Below, one piece after another: positions 14,201-25,725 of a stretch of DNA of 64,000 nucleotides. Every line of letters starts with the position of its first letter. The stretch's first letter is position 1. The stretch spans positions 1 to 64,000 of the forward strand of contig JADKAE010000013.1 in NCBI GenBank assembly GCA_016715405.1. Reading direction: 5' to 3'. The position numbers and the translations under genes are program-made. This DNA comes from Saprospiraceae bacterium (GTDB lineage: Bacteria > Bacteroidota > Bacteroidia > Chitinophagales > Saprospiraceae). Under the pieces are notes generated by a model, which worked only from the letters and a program-made list of their open reading frames with translations, was not told the DNA's origin and searched no databases.

Positions 14201-16612
14201 TTGCAGCAGGTCACGGACTACTCGATAAAAACTATGATTTTTATTTTGCTACCCACGACATCAACTTTACCCAACCAGCCGGACGAGGTATCTCGTTTTC
14301 GATGCTCGAATCGCTAGTCGCAGATATCCCCGCTCGCCAAAAATTACTCCTTCTGGATGCGTGTCACTCGGGCGAACTCGACCCGGCATCCGTCAAGAGA
14401 ACAACCGAAAAAGTCACCTCCGGCGATGGCACGGTGGTGTTCCGCGACTTTTGGCAACGGCTCAGCCGTTATATCTGCCATTGACAATCCTTTTGAAACC
14501 ATGAAAACGATGTTCACAGACCTGCGCCGGCAGTCAGGTGCGGTTATCATTTCCGCCTCAAGTGGTGTGGAAGTTGCCTTAGAAGGTGGTGTCTATCAAA
14601 ACGGGATTTTTACAACAGCTTTGCGCGACGGATTGGAAAATCTCCGCGCCGACAAGGACAATAATGAGGTTGTCACTGCGACGGAATTACAACATTACCT
14701 GCTGAATAGCGTGCCGAAATTGTCTGAAGGCCGGCAACAACCTACCTCCCGTGTAGATTACCTTTACAACGATTTCCCCATTTGGCAACTCAGCCAGGCA
14801 ACAGAGATGCCGGTCCACCTGGGCAGAAAGGACAAGCTGTCTGTGCAGGAGATCAAGTCCTTTGTAGAACGCGGCGGCAATCTTAATCAAAAAGACGACA
14901 ATGGGGCTACCCTCCTGATGAAAGTAACGCACGAATACGAAGACGTGGAACTCCTGCGATGGCTGGTATCAAAAGGCGCCGACCCTAAGCTAAAAGGTAC
15001 TATCCCTTTCGACGAGGAGAATAGCTATTATGGCAACCTGATGAGTATCGCCGCCGCGCAGGGAAAGGTCGGGCTGCTCCGGTTTTTTGTGGAAGAATTA
15101 AAAATCCCGGTGGACGACCGGGAATACGACCGCGAATTGACACGCGACGAAGGATGGACGGCTCTCCAATGGGCCGCATACAACAACCAAATGGAAGCCG
15201 TCAATTACTTGCTTTCAAAAAAAGCCGCCATCGATGGTCCGGCAGCCGGTGACCGGCGCTCGCCCTTGATGTTGACCGCCGAAAAGGGACATTTGGAGCT
15301 GGCCCAATTGCTGCGGAATAAAGGAGCAGCACTTAACCGCGAAGACAACAACGGCTGGACGGCACTCCACTATGCCGCTCGAATGGGACAGCTAGGCATG
15401 CTAAAATGGTTGATAGCCCAAAAAGCCGATATCAACGCCCAAAACCAGGAAGGCTGGACCCCCCTTGATGATGGCCGGCATGTCAGGCTATTATCGATGC
15501 TTTGATTTCCTGGCCCGCCAGTCGCCAGATCTTACCCTGAAGACTGCCGAAAATGAAACCATTCGCGATTTAGCCCGAAAACATAAAGAAGAGCCACAGA
15601 AGAAATACTGGACTATCAAGGCGAGGAGCGCGACCTGTTTGTGGCGATCAAAAGCGGCGATACGCTTCTGATCCAACAAGCCTTAAAGACCGCTCGCAAC
15701 ATCAACGATATCGACCAAAACGGCGCTAGCCTGCTGATGCACCTTGCATATGAAACAGGCAACCTGGCGCTCGTCCGCCAAATGGTGAAACAAGGCGCCT
15801 CGCTTCAGGTGAAAGGAGTTATTTGGAAAGACTTGACGGGCGCCGGCGATTTCTACGGCAACCTGACGGGCATAGCGGCTGCAGCCGGCAATGTGCAGCT
15901 CCTGAAATACCTCATCGAAGAAAAGAAACTCGCGGTGGACGATAAAGAATACGACCCTCAAACGGGTAACTTCGACGGTTGGACGGCTCTTCAGTGGGCT
16001 TGTTCCAGCTTTAAACCCCCACCGGGTGAGTATGTGATAGATAAGCAAGGCTGGGACAACTATCATAGTTATATGCAGGTATTAAAATATCTGATCAGCA
16101 AAGGCGCCCAAATCAATATCGGCGACAAAAACGGCAGCCCTCCCTTATTGCTGCTATTGTCAAACACAGTAGACAACGATGCGTTGTACCTGTTCGTAAA
16201 AGCCAATGCAAATATGGCTGTCACCGATAACCAGGGCAGAAACGCCCTACATTTTTTAACTGCTTATACGAATGGCTTTTGCTTTATTGAAACCTTTTTT
16301 ACTGCTGCCAACCCCAACCAGAAAAATCTCGAAGGATTTACGCCCTATATGTTGGCTGTCCAGGCAGAATACGAATGTTATCATCAATTGCACGAATTGA
16401 AGCCCGATTTGGATTTACAAAACAACGACGGCATGACGGCCTTGATGTTGGCGGTGCAAGCCGGCCGGTATTACGATTGCGAAAGACTGTTGAGCAGTAA
16501 GGCCAATTGCGGTTTAAAAAATAAAAAAGGAGAGACGGCAATGGCATTGGCAATAATATCAGGAAATCGGGGTATTATAGAGCTCTTAAAGAAACATAAG
16601 TGTGCGGAGTAG
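11274..16612 (+). CDS. Secreted beta-propeller / caspase-fold peptidase / ankyrin-repeat protein
   Basis: About 1,780 codons. A hydrophobic segment (FLLAFFGGICTHAPAQA) after a long charged N-region suggests export. Residues about 45-800 hold WD/propeller-like blades (AFSPDGKWLAQSGSDYTAIWD, FSSDGQQLLAV). A C14 caspase domain follows (nt about 13970-14790): a YVAAIGVSEYQ strand, catalytic His in FAAGHGLL and catalytic Cys in LLLDACHSGE. From nt about 14840 to the end lie some 14 ankyrin-like units (GWTALQWAA, GWTALHYAA, GMTALMLAV) in two similar halves. Frame breaks near 13765, 13797 (T run), 14443, 15465 and 15610 are one-base changes, mostly in homopolymers, so one gene is likely. Only 41 bp separate it from the EAD-like membrane protein. 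Caspase-fold proteins in Bacteroidota are linked to conflict systems; here the target and trigger are unknown. Confidence 0.82.
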
Positions 16613-16653
16613 GATTACCAAAATTCGCTACCTTGCTATAAATTTCCATAGGC

Positions 16654-17481
16654 ATGGATAACAACATCACAGCAAGGGTACAGGAACTTGTAGCCGACTT
16701 CAAACTGGAGAAAGCACTTGAATTACTTATCGCACAAGCCCAATCCCAAAACCAGCGCAAGCAAAACGCCCTGCTTGTGCTCAAAGGCAAATTGGCCTTG
16801 CTGGAAGAACAAAACCTGGCCGGCATCCTCGACCACAACGAGGTGGCCCGGCAAAAGGCCGCTATTGCACACCAAATCCTGGATATTGCGGATGGCAGCT
16901 CACTCGATGAAGAACTGCCCAAGGTTCAAAATAGCGGACAAAATGCAGTTGATACTACTGCCGACAACCGCAAGCGAATGATAATCATTGTCGCTTCCTT
17001 TGCGTTGGTAATATTAGCTTATTTTTTAATTCAAAAAACCGACGATTCATTAAAAGATAACGAATCTGCAATAGAAAACAATCAGGAGCAATCAGAACAA
17101 ATACCGAATGAAGAAGACAAACCTTCAACGAATAATCCATCCGACGGGCCACTGAAGGTGCTCAACTTCCCCAAACTGAAACAGCCTTTCAATTTCCTCG
17201 ATTTCGGACTGGAATTCGCCTGGGCCGAAGCCGAGTGGTATTCCGACACCGAGATCAGGCTCAAAATCAGGTATTACATGACCTGCAAAAGTAACCTTGG
17301 CGTTTGCAATCGCCCCACGCTGCGCATTTATGCCGATGGAAAACCCATTTCCCGCCTTGAACAAACCAACACTTCCATTGCAATCGACAATAAATCGACG
17401 GCTACAGATGATGTGTCATTTGTACTGCCCGCCACCGCCAAAGATTTCCACATTGAGTTTTCAAGAGACCATTCTACCTGA
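16654..17481 (+). CDS. Membrane protein with effector-associated-domain (EAD11-like) N-terminus
   Basis: About 275 residues as read. Residues 1-80 are helical, with the pattern VQELVADFKLEKALELL...NALLVLKGKLALLEEQNLAGILDHNEV...QILDIAD, which matches what I know of effector-associated domain 11, a helical adaptor that pairs effectors in bacterial conflict systems. One transmembrane helix follows (about 109-127, IIIVASFALVILAYFLI), then a polar linker and a C-terminal beta-rich domain (about 165-270). The expected topology is EAD inside and the C-terminal domain in the periplasm. It is probably cotranscribed with the upstream caspase gene. The last codons look shifted: dropping one T near 17459 continues as FQETILPETTFQDIALIE towards 17514, so the true C-terminus may lie a little further on. 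The EAD assignment is by eye. Confidence 0.7.
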   Translation: MDNNITARVQELVADFKLEKALELLIAQAQSQNQRKQNALLVLKGKLALLEEQNLAGILDHNEVARQKAAIAHQILDIADGSSLDEELPKVQNSGQNAVDTTADNRKRMIIIVASFALVILAYFLIQKTDDSLKDNESAIENNQEQSEQIPNEEDKPSTNNPSDGPLKVLNFPKLKQPFNFLDFGLEFAWAEAEWYSDTEIRLKIRYYMTCKSNLGVCNRPTLRIYADGKPISRLEQTNTSIAIDNKSTATDDVSFVLPATAKDFHIEFSRDHST

Positions 17482-17510
17482 AACGACCTTTCAAGATATT
17501 GCATTGATTG

Positions 17511-17732
17511 AGTGTGGGAGTGGGGGAGGGAGAGAGGGAGAGATCAGGGATAGCTATATTTAGTATTGTGGAAATATCTACCATTCAATGTTCACCAGCA
17601 AACGCCAATGCAGCGCGAATATGCTCGCGCTTCGACATAGGCTAAATATTAGCCGATTGCAACTTTATTAAATGACGACTTCTTTTATATCTCAAAATCT
17701 CTCCATCTCTCCCTCTCACACTCTCTCCCTCT
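17511..17732. repeat. Purine/pyrimidine word arrays in inverted orientation
   Basis: Arm 17511-17545 is built of GTGGGAG/GGGAGAGA words, and arm 17698-17732 of the complementary CTCTCCAT/CTCTCCCT/CACACTC words. They are separated by about 150 bp in which I see no gene. Same family as 26460-26534, 31752-31799, 37525-37612 and 62003-62097. Confidence 0.7.
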
Positions 17733-17753
17733 TGCCGAGCGAGAAACGCAGAG

Positions 17754-17825
17754 TGGTCCCGCCAGGAATCGAACCTGGATCTAGAGTTTAGGAAACTCCT
17801 ATTCTATCCGTTGAACTACGGGACC
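17754..17825 (-). tRNA. tRNA-Arg (anticodon CCU)
   Basis: Read on the minus strand, the 7-bp acceptor arms GGTCCCG and CGGGACC pair. The anticodon stem GGAGT/ACTCT encloses the loop TTCCTAA, which gives anticodon CCT. The T-arm has GGTTCGATTCC. The length fits a tRNA without encoded CCA. It lies alone between two word arrays and the YjbR-family gene. Confidence 0.93.
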
Positions 17826-17844
17826 TAATTAGAAGGGAATGCAC

Positions 17845-17852
17845 TATATTTG
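17845..17852 (+). promoter_or_regulatory. Putative Bacteroidota -7 box (TATATTTG)
   Basis: TATATTTG matches the TAnnTTTG consensus of the Bacteroidota housekeeping sigma factor and lies 46 bp before the ATG of the YjbR-family gene. No good TTG -33 element is visible at the usual spacing. Confidence 0.4.
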
Positions 17853-17897
17853 TGCAAAAGCAGCGCAAAGTTAAGCGCTTGTCGTCAATAATAAAAC

Positions 17898-18257
17898 ATG
17901 AATATCGAAGAATTCCGAGAATATTGCCTGTCCAAAAAAGGCGTGGAGGAAACTTTCCCCTTCGATGAGGTGACGCTCGTGTTTAAGGTGATGGGCAAAA
18001 TGTTTGCCCTGACCGGCCTCGATAGCCTCGAATTTACCGTGAATCTCAAGTGCGACCCCGACCGCGCTATCGAATTGCGCGAACAATATGCCGAAATTAT
18101 CCCCGGCTGGCATATGAATAAATCGCACTGGAATACGGTGGCTTTCGACGGCGACCTCGACGATGCCTTTCTCCGGGAATTGACCGACCACTCCTACGAA
18201 CTGGTCGCGAAAAGCCTGCCTAAGAAGCTTCGCGAAGAACTCCAACAACTGCCCTGA
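17898..18257 (+). CDS. MmcQ/YjbR family protein
   Basis: An intact 119-residue protein, the usual size for this family. It opens MNIEEFREYCLSKKGVEETF and has the family's core features: FPFDEVTLVFKVMGKMFAL, a KCDP loop, PGWHMNKSHWNTV and a C-terminal SYELVAKSLPKK helix. YjbR-type proteins have a CyaY-like fold and are described as DNA-binding-like, but no biochemical role is established. It is followed after 3 bp by the FAD oxidoreductase, so the two are probably cotranscribed. Confidence 0.9.
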   Translation: MNIEEFREYCLSKKGVEETFPFDEVTLVFKVMGKMFALTGLDSLEFTVNLKCDPDRAIELREQYAEIIPGWHMNKSHWNTVAFDGDLDDAFLRELTDHSYELVAKSLPKKLREELQQLP

Positions 18258-18260
18258 CTT

Positions 18261-19444
18261 ATGCACGTGGATACGCTGATTGTAGGGCAGGGACTCGCCG
18301 GCACGCTGCTGGCCCATTTCCTGATCGAAGCCGGTCAAACAGTCTGTGTGATCGACGACGATTACCCCCGCGCCGCTTCCCGCGTGGCCGCCGGTGTGAT
18401 CAACCCGGTCACAGGCCGCAGAGTTGTGAAATCCTGGCGCGTGGATGAATTTATCCCCTTCGCCCGCCATACCTACCAACAACTCGAGTCGCTTCTCGGC
18501 CAGCCCCTATACCACGAACGCAATATCCTTCGAGCTCTCAGCCACCAGGGCGACGAAAACGACTGGCTCGGCCGCAGCGCCGATCCCGCCTACTACGATT
18601 ATATTGTAGACCCCGCCGATGTGTCTGCCTTTACCGGTAAGATCAACCCCGCCTTCTCCTACGGCGAACTACAACAAGCCTCCCAGGTTGATATCGGCAA
18701 GCTGTGCAAGGCTTTTAGGTCTTTTTTAATAAATAAAAATTCCTTCCGAAAAGAAATATTCGATTATAGCAAATTACATGTCCAAGATTCTCAAAGTCGC
18801 ATTCCCCCCTGCCAAGGGCCCCCGAGCCCCCGCACAGTCGCACAGTCGTACAGTCGTACAGTCAAAGTCCCCCATCCCCGACCCTACAGTCGCACAGTCC
18901 CACCCTAGGGGGAAGTCGCCTACCAGGGCATCACCGCCGCCTCCCTGGTCTTCTGCGAGGGCGCCAAAGCCCCCCGCAATCCCTACTTCAACTACCTGCC
19001 CTTTATCGGCGACAAAGGCGAGGTGCTGATCGTGAAAATCCCGGGCGCCCATTTCCCCAAAATGCTCAAACAAGGGGTTTTTGTTATTCCTTTCGGAAAA
19101 CCGGAAGAAGAGCTGTATTGGATTGGTACTACTTATGAACGAAATTTTGAACACGACGAACCCTCCCACATAGCAAAGCTACTTTGATCGATCAACTCAG
19201 CGAGGTGCTGACTCTGCCTTTTGAGCTGGTCGAACACCTGGCAGCTATACGCCCCACAGTAAAAGACCGCCGGCCGTTCCTCGGTTTTCACCCGCAATTT
19301 GAGCAATTGGTTATTTTTAACGGACTCGGCACTAAGGGCACTTCGCTGGCCCCTTTTTGGGCCAAACACCTGGCTGATAGACTGGTACACGGTACCCCGC
19401 TCGATCGGCAAGTGGATATTGCCCGATTCTTAACACATAATTAA
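18261..19444 (+). pseudogene. FAD-dependent oxidoreductase (DadA/glycine oxidase-like), interrupted by a repeat tract
   Basis: The N-terminus has a Rossmann FAD motif (VDTLIVGQGLAGTLLAHFL, then VIDDD) and continues with the DAO-type sequence VAAGVINPVTGRRVVKSW. At about residue 175 (DYSKLHV) the frame enters a proline/arginine-rich stretch encoded by CACAGTCG-type words and stops at an in-frame TAG (18906-18908). The family sequence resumes in the same frame at GEVAYQGITAASLVFCEG and runs to FLTHN with one more shift near 19180. The gene therefore looks like a D-amino-acid/glycine oxidase-like flavoenzyme split by about 110 bp of repeat DNA. A functional product would need readthrough, so pseudogene is the safer call. 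The substrate is not predictable from what I can see. Confidence 0.75.
18794..18919. repeat. Octamer word tract inside the FAD oxidoreductase gene
   Basis: Tandem words GCACAGTC, GCACAGTC, GTACAGTC, GTACAGTC (about 18831-18862) and a second short set (18885-18900), with runs of C and G at the ends. The tract is flanked by the direct repeat AAGTCGC (18794-18800 and 18913-18919). That could be a target duplication, but it is also one of this family's own words. The same word family lies in spacers at 36771, 42041, 53521 and 62895. Confidence 0.8.
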
Positions 19445-19546
19445 CGGCATTAGCAGAATAATCACCCGCCATTTATACTTTTTTAAACGTCTGATAAGTT
19501 AATATTCTTGAATTGTTAACAGAGCTCTAAATAAAACTCCGGACGT

Positions 19547-22500
19547 ATGAGGCTGTCCTTTCTCCCATGCACTTTACTGCTGCTGATCCTAACCACATCT
19601 GCCCTTTTTGCACAAAAACACAGGGGACCATGTCATTTAATAACGACCCGTATAAGTCGGCGTGGAAAACTATCGATTCTCTTGAGTCGCAAGGCTTGCC
19701 CCGATCCGCCCTGGAACGCGTGGAATCGCTTTATCAAAAGGCCAAACGCGATAATAACCCTACTCAGGTGATCAAAAGTCTGCTGTACCAGGTCAAATAC
19801 TTAAATGAACTGGAGGAAGAGGGGCATAAAAAGGTGATTGTTAAACTGCAAACCGAACAGGCACAGTCCGATTTTCCCGTCAAACCGATTTTGCAGTCCA
19901 TTCTGGCCGAGGTCTATTGGGGTTACCTGCAAAGCAATTTCTGGCAAATCAGCCAACGCACGGAAATTGCGGATTATAAGCCTGATGACCTCCAGACCTG
20001 GTCTGCCGCCCAGCTGGCTACCGAAAGCGCCCGCCTCTACGACGCTTCGCTGTCAGACGAACGCCTGACCGATGTGCCGCTGCAGGCCATCGAAGCTATC
20101 ACGGTAAAAGGCCAGCTCAGCGACGGCTTGCGCCCCACTTTATTCGATTTCCTTGCGCACAGGGTTATCGATCATTTTTCCGGCGAACAGTCTTATCTCA
20201 CTGAACCTGCCTATAAGTTTTATCTCGATCAGGAGGTGGCTTTTGCCGATGCCGCCGATTTCGCGGCGTTCTCTTTTACTACTAAAGATACGTCTTCATT
20301 TAAATATAAAAGCTTGGTGCTTTACCAGCGCTTGTTGCGCAGGCACCTGCAAGACGCCGACCCGGCAGCGCTTATCGACCTTGACCTGAAGCGCCTGCAG
20401 TTTGGCCTCAACAATTCGGTGGTGGATATCAAAGACTCGCTGTACCGCGAGTCACTCCAAAGGCTCTACCAGCGCTACGCTTCTCACCCCTCCAATTCGG
20501 AAGTGATCTACGCGATCGCACAATGGCATTACAACCGGGGTTTGAAATACCAGGATAGCAGGGAAGAAGCCTACCGCCTCGAATTTGTAAAAGTGAAAGC
20601 CCTCTGCGAAGAGGCCGCCAAGCGCTACCCCGGCGCTTATGGTACTTCTCAATGCGATTTTTTGAAAAATTCGATTTTAACAAAACAACTTTTTCTCACT
20701 ACCGAACAGGTCAACGTGCCCGGCAAATATGCCCCCGTACTGGTGCAATATAGAAACATTGGAAAGGTGTACGTAAAGGTGGTGAAAATCGCAGAAGCCG
20801 AACAGCAGGAAATCGAATCCTGGGATTTCGACAAAATGTACAACCAACTCAATAAGCGGAAAGCCATCCACCAGTGGTCGGCCAATCTGCCTTCTACTTC
20901 CGATTTTCAGCCCCACAGCCTCGAACTGGCTATTCCGCCTTTGTCGTTGGGTTTGTACGCCGTAATTGCCTCCGACAATGCCAAGTTTAATAACAAAACA
21001 GGACGCGTAGCTTTCCTGTATACCAATGTGTCCAATATCGCGTCGCTTAAACAACAGGGCAGCCTGGAAGAGTCCTATTTTTTAACTGCCGACAGGCAAA
21101 CAGGCGCACCAATGCCCGGCGTATTGGCAGAATTTTATAAAAGCCGCTACGACAATAAACAACGCAAGGTGTTGTATGATAAGGCCGGACAAGCCACTTC
21201 GGATAACGACGGCAAATTTGTGTCGCCAATAAAAAATGACAGCTATCGCGTCAAATTTTCTAAAGGCGGCGACGTGCTTTTTCCACTGGAAGGCTTTTAC
21301 AGCTATTCGGGACATTACCAATCCCAGGAACAATTAGCCACTCATTTTTTCCTCGACCGGGCAATTTACCGGCCGGGACAGCAATTGTTTTTTAAAGCTA
21401 TTATTTTAAAAAATGATGCCAACGGCGTACCGGCTATCGTCAAAGGAGAAAAGGTGACGATCACGCTGCTCGACGCCAATATGCAGGAAACTACCAAGCT
21501 GGAACTCACTACCAATCAATACGGCACGGTCAACGGCGCCTTTACAACGCCCACCGGCGGCCTGCTGGGCACGATGTACCTGCGCTCCAGCGCCGGCGAG
21601 TCAAACCACGGGTTCCAGGTAGAAGAATACAAACGCCCCCGCTTTGAAACCCTTATCGATAGCCTCGCCGGCGATGTGCGCCTGGGCGACAAGATCAATG
21701 TGACGGGTAAAGCCCTCGCTTTTGCAGGTAGCGCGGTAGACGGAGCCAAGGTGACCTACCGCGTTGTGCGCGAGGTGCGCTACCCCTGGCTACCCTGGTG
21801 GGGAGGCGCTAAAATTATGCCGCCATACGGCCAGAGTCCCGCCATGGAAATCGCCAGCGGAGAAACGACTACCGATGCCGAAGGCAAGTTTGTCATTCCT
21901 TTCCAGGCTTTGCCCGACCGCAGCGCCGATCGCAGCCGCAACCCCGCTTTTGCCTTTACGGTGTATGCCGACGTAGTCGATATCAACGGAGAAACCCGAT
22001 CGGCAGAACGCACCTACCAACTGGCTTACGTGGGACTCCGAGCCGATATTGCCGTGCCTCCGCAGTTGGAACAAAGCAGCACGGTGGTGTTCCCGGTCAG
22101 CATTACTAATCTCGATGGCAAACTCCAGCAATCACAGGCTACTGTTGAAATATTCCGCCTGCAATCACCCACGCATCCCTTTATAGATCGCTATTGGGAA
22201 GCCCCCGATCAATACGTGCTGAACCGCGAGGAATATCAGCGCTATTTCCCCCTGCTGGCTTATCAATACGAAGACGATATTACCCGCTGGACACGCCAGG
22301 AGCGCGTGTTTACGCAGCCCGTAAATAGCAACGGCGCCTACGACCTGCGCATCAATATGAGCGCTTTTCCGGTAGGGTATTATTTGGTTAGTTTAAAAAC
22401 TAATGACTCCGCCGGCAACCTCATCGAAACGACCAAATATTTTGCCCTGCTCGAACCCCAGGCCCGCCGTATCCCCGATGCTATCAGCAACCTTCGGCAA

Positions 22501-25500
22501 TGGTCGAAGAAAACATATCAACCGGGCGAACAGGCTACTTTATACCTGTCGGTAAATAACGGCCCGCGTTATTATTATTACGAACTCGAACGCCAGGGCA
22601 AAATCCTGAAATCGGGCTGGCTCAATGTAGACCGCTACTCGGAATGGCAACACGCCATTACAGAAGCCGACCGCGGCAACTTGATGCTGCACCTGGTATC
22701 GGTACAACACAACCGCTCGAATATTTATTCGGAAATAATTACGGTGCCCTGGTCGAATAAAGCGCTGAAGATCAGCTACAGCACCTTCCGCGATAAGCTC
22801 AAACCCGGGCAGTCCGAAGAGTGGCGCATTAAGATCAGCGGCCCCGACGGCGAAAGAGTCGCCGCCGAGATGGTCGCTGCGATGTACGACGCTTCGCTCG
22901 ACCAGTTTATCGAACACAACTGGTATTTCGATCCCTACCCCTCGATCGGCTACGGGCAATCCAGTTGGAATCCTATCGCTTTTGGACCGCGCTCGGGCAG
23001 ATCGAATGAACCGTTGCGCCGCCGCTATAAAGAAGCCCCCGTACGCAGTTACCCGTATTTGAATTGGTTCGGATTTTATCCCGGCGGCATGGGCTATCCC
23101 AGGCGGATGTATAAAGCAATGGCCGATTCGGCTGCGCCTGCCCGTGAAGAGCTGCAATATTCCATGGCACAGGGAGAAGCAAAAAACGGGGAGGCAGCCG
23201 CAAATCTGCCCGCAGCTCCACCGGCGCCGCTAACCGCTGATGAAACGGTAGCAGGCGGCTCTCCCGTAAATCCGCCACCCGCGCCACCCGTGCAGGTGCG
23301 CCGCAACCTCAAAGAAACGGTGTTCTTCATGCCCGACCTGCTCACCGATGCAGAGGGCAACGTGGTGCTTCGATTTACCATGAACGAAGCCCTCACGCGC
23401 TGGAAATTGCTGACTTGGGCGCATACCACCGACCTCAAATTTGCGCTCGACACAAAAGAGGTAGTTACCCAAAAAGAACTGATGGTGCTGCCTAATGCGC
23501 CCCGCTTTGTGCGCGAAGGCGACGAGTTCTGGTTTAGCACGAAGGTGTCTAACCTCTCAGGGGGGGCGCTCGCAGGTACCGTCAAATTGGAGCTCTTCGA
23601 CGCGCTCACCATGCAGCCCGTCGATAAAGCCTTCGGTCTTACCCAGGCAGAAGTGCCCTTTACTGCCCAGGCCGGCCAGTCGGCAGCGGCCAACTGGCGA
23701 CTGAATATCCCCGTCGGTCAAGCACAGGCCCTGACCTGGCGCGTGGTGGCCACCGCCGGACAATTCTCCGACGGCGAAGAAAATGCCCTGCCCGTGCTCA
23801 CCAACCGCATGCTGGTAACCGAAACGCTGCCCTTGCCGGTGAGAGGCAAAGAAACCAAAACCTTCCACTTCGAACGCCTCAAGCAGGCCGAAGAGTCCAA
23901 GACCCTGCAACACCAGCGCTATGCCCTCGAATTCACTTCCAACCCGGCCTGGTATGCCGTACAGGCGTTGCCGTATCTCATGGAATACCCCTACGAGTGC
24001 ACCGAACAGATCTTCAACCGCTACTATGCCAACGCGCTGGCAACCTCGATAGCCAACCGCTATCCTAAAATCAAAGCGGTATTCGAAAGCTGGAAAAACA
24101 CACCCGCGCTGGAAAGCAACCTGGCCAAAAACCAGGAACTCAAATCGGCTCTGCTCGAAGAAACGCCCTGGGTATTGGAAGCCCAGCAAGAAGCGCAGCA
24201 AAAGAAAAATATCGGCTTGTTGTTTGATTTAAATAAAATGAGCCAGGAAAGAGCAGCTTCCCTGGCCAAACTCGCCGAACGCCAAGCCGATGGCGGCTCC
24301 GTGCCCTGGTTCCCCGGTGGCCCCGACAACTGGTATATCACCCAGTATATCCTCGAAGGTTTCGGCCATCTCCACCACCTCGGCATCGAAGACGTGCAGG
24401 AAGACCCCGCCATCCGCCAGTTTGTCGACAAAGGTTTTGCCTACGTGAAAAGTCGCGTAAGACAACATTACGAGGAACTGGAAAATAGCGTGAAGAAAGG
24501 CTATACCAAATGGGAAGACGACCATCTCGACGAGCTGATTATCCACTACCTGTATACTACCTCGCTGTATCCCTATCGGGAAAAGGATAAAGACATGCGC
24601 AAGATAGTGGACTATTATACCGGACAGGCCGAAAAATACTGGCTGCAAAAAGGTCTCTACCAACAAGGCCTGCTGGCGCTTGCGCTGAACCGCAGCGACA
24701 AAAGGAAACCGCGAAGCGTATCGTCGCCTCGCTGAATGAACGCGCCCTGCGCCACCCCGAATTGGGCATGTATTGGAAGGCAGATAGAGGCTATTTCTGG
24801 TATCAATTGCCCGTCGAAACCCAGGCGCTGATGGTCGAGGTATTTGCCGAGGTAGCCAAAGACGACAAAGCAGTCGACGACCTGAAAGTTTGGTTGTTAA
24901 AAAATAAACAAACTAACCACTGGAAAACGACCAAAGCCACCGCCTCCGCCGTGTATGCCCTGCTCGCCAACGGCGAAAACTGGCTGACGGAAGACCAACC
25001 CCTGGCAGTGACCTTCCCCGATATGAAGAAAAACGCCTACGAGCCCAAGCTCAAGGCCGCACAGGGAAGCGCCGAGGCCGGCACCGGCTACTTCGGAATC
25101 GCCTGGGAAGGCAAGGAGGTCAACAAAAAGATGGCAGAGATCAAGGTCAAAAATCCCAATAAGTCGATCGCCTGGGGCGCCGTGTATTGGCAGTATTTCG
25201 AGCAACTCGACAAGATCAAGGGATTTGAAGATACCCCCCTGCGCATGCAGAAAAAGCTGTTCAAAGAGGTGAATTCCGACACCGGACCCAAGTTGCAGGC
25301 TGTCGAAGCGCAAAATCTCCAGCCCGGCGATAAGCTCATCGTGCGCATCGAACTGCGGGTAGACCGCGATATGGAATACGTGCACATGAAGGACATGCGT
25401 GCCAGCGGCCTCGAACCCATCAACGTGATCAGCCAATACAAATGGCAGGATGGGCTGGGCTACTACGAAAGCACCCGCGACGTATCAACGAACTTCTTTT

Positions 25501-25652
25501 TCGAGTACTTGCGCAAAGGCACCTATGTGTTTGAATACCCCTTGCGGGTGAGCCACCGCGGCGATTTCTCCAATGGCGTGTCCACCATCCAGTGTATGTA
25601 TGCACCCGAATTCAGCAGCCATTCGGAAGGCGTGAGAATAATCGTCAAATAG
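19547..25652 (+). CDS. Alpha-2-macroglobulin family protein with thioester motif, secreted
   Basis: About 2,035 codons. The ATG at 19547 gives a signal peptide (MRLSFLPCTLLLLILTTSALFAQ) without a lipobox. A one-base G loss near 19630 and an A5 read as A4 near 24702 break the frame; otherwise it is continuous. In order: a helical N-terminal region, an MG2 domain (about 600-700, DRAIYRPGQQLFFKA), further MG domains, a Pro/Ala-rich linker (about 1215-1245), the A2M domain (about 1255-1350, FMPDLLTDAEGNV, MNEALTRWKLLTWAH) and a thioester domain with YPYECTEQ at about residue 1484, where Cys and Gln would form the thioester. The C-terminal domain follows. Bacterial macroglobulins trap attacking proteases in the periplasm or at the surface. 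A second, lipidated paralogue lies at 56382. Confidence 0.88.
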
Positions 25653-25725
25653 CCGTTCGCTGCGCGCTGGTCTGTATTTCGGCCCTTGTGGTCGAGAAAA
25701 TAAGACCAACGCGCAGCCAGGTAAT

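Noticed and set aside
11274..16612. Programmed frameshifting in the caspase gene
   Set aside because: Shifts occur at several places in both directions, mostly in homopolymers, as in unrelated genes of the window; no slippery site with a downstream structure was seen.
11274..16612. Type III CRISPR-linked caspase (craspase)
   Set aside because: No Cas7-11, TPR-CHAT or other CRISPR gene is present, and this protein has a signal-like N-terminus and ankyrins instead.
18794..18919. Insertion sequence or MITE
   Set aside because: No terminal inverted repeats of normal length and no transposase; the content is tandem words, and the flanking AAGTCGC is itself one of the family's words.
19547..25652. 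Split of the first macroglobulin into two genes near 24735
   Set aside because: The two parts join within one A run (DKKETAKR) and the second lacks a start of its own; this is one gene with an indel.
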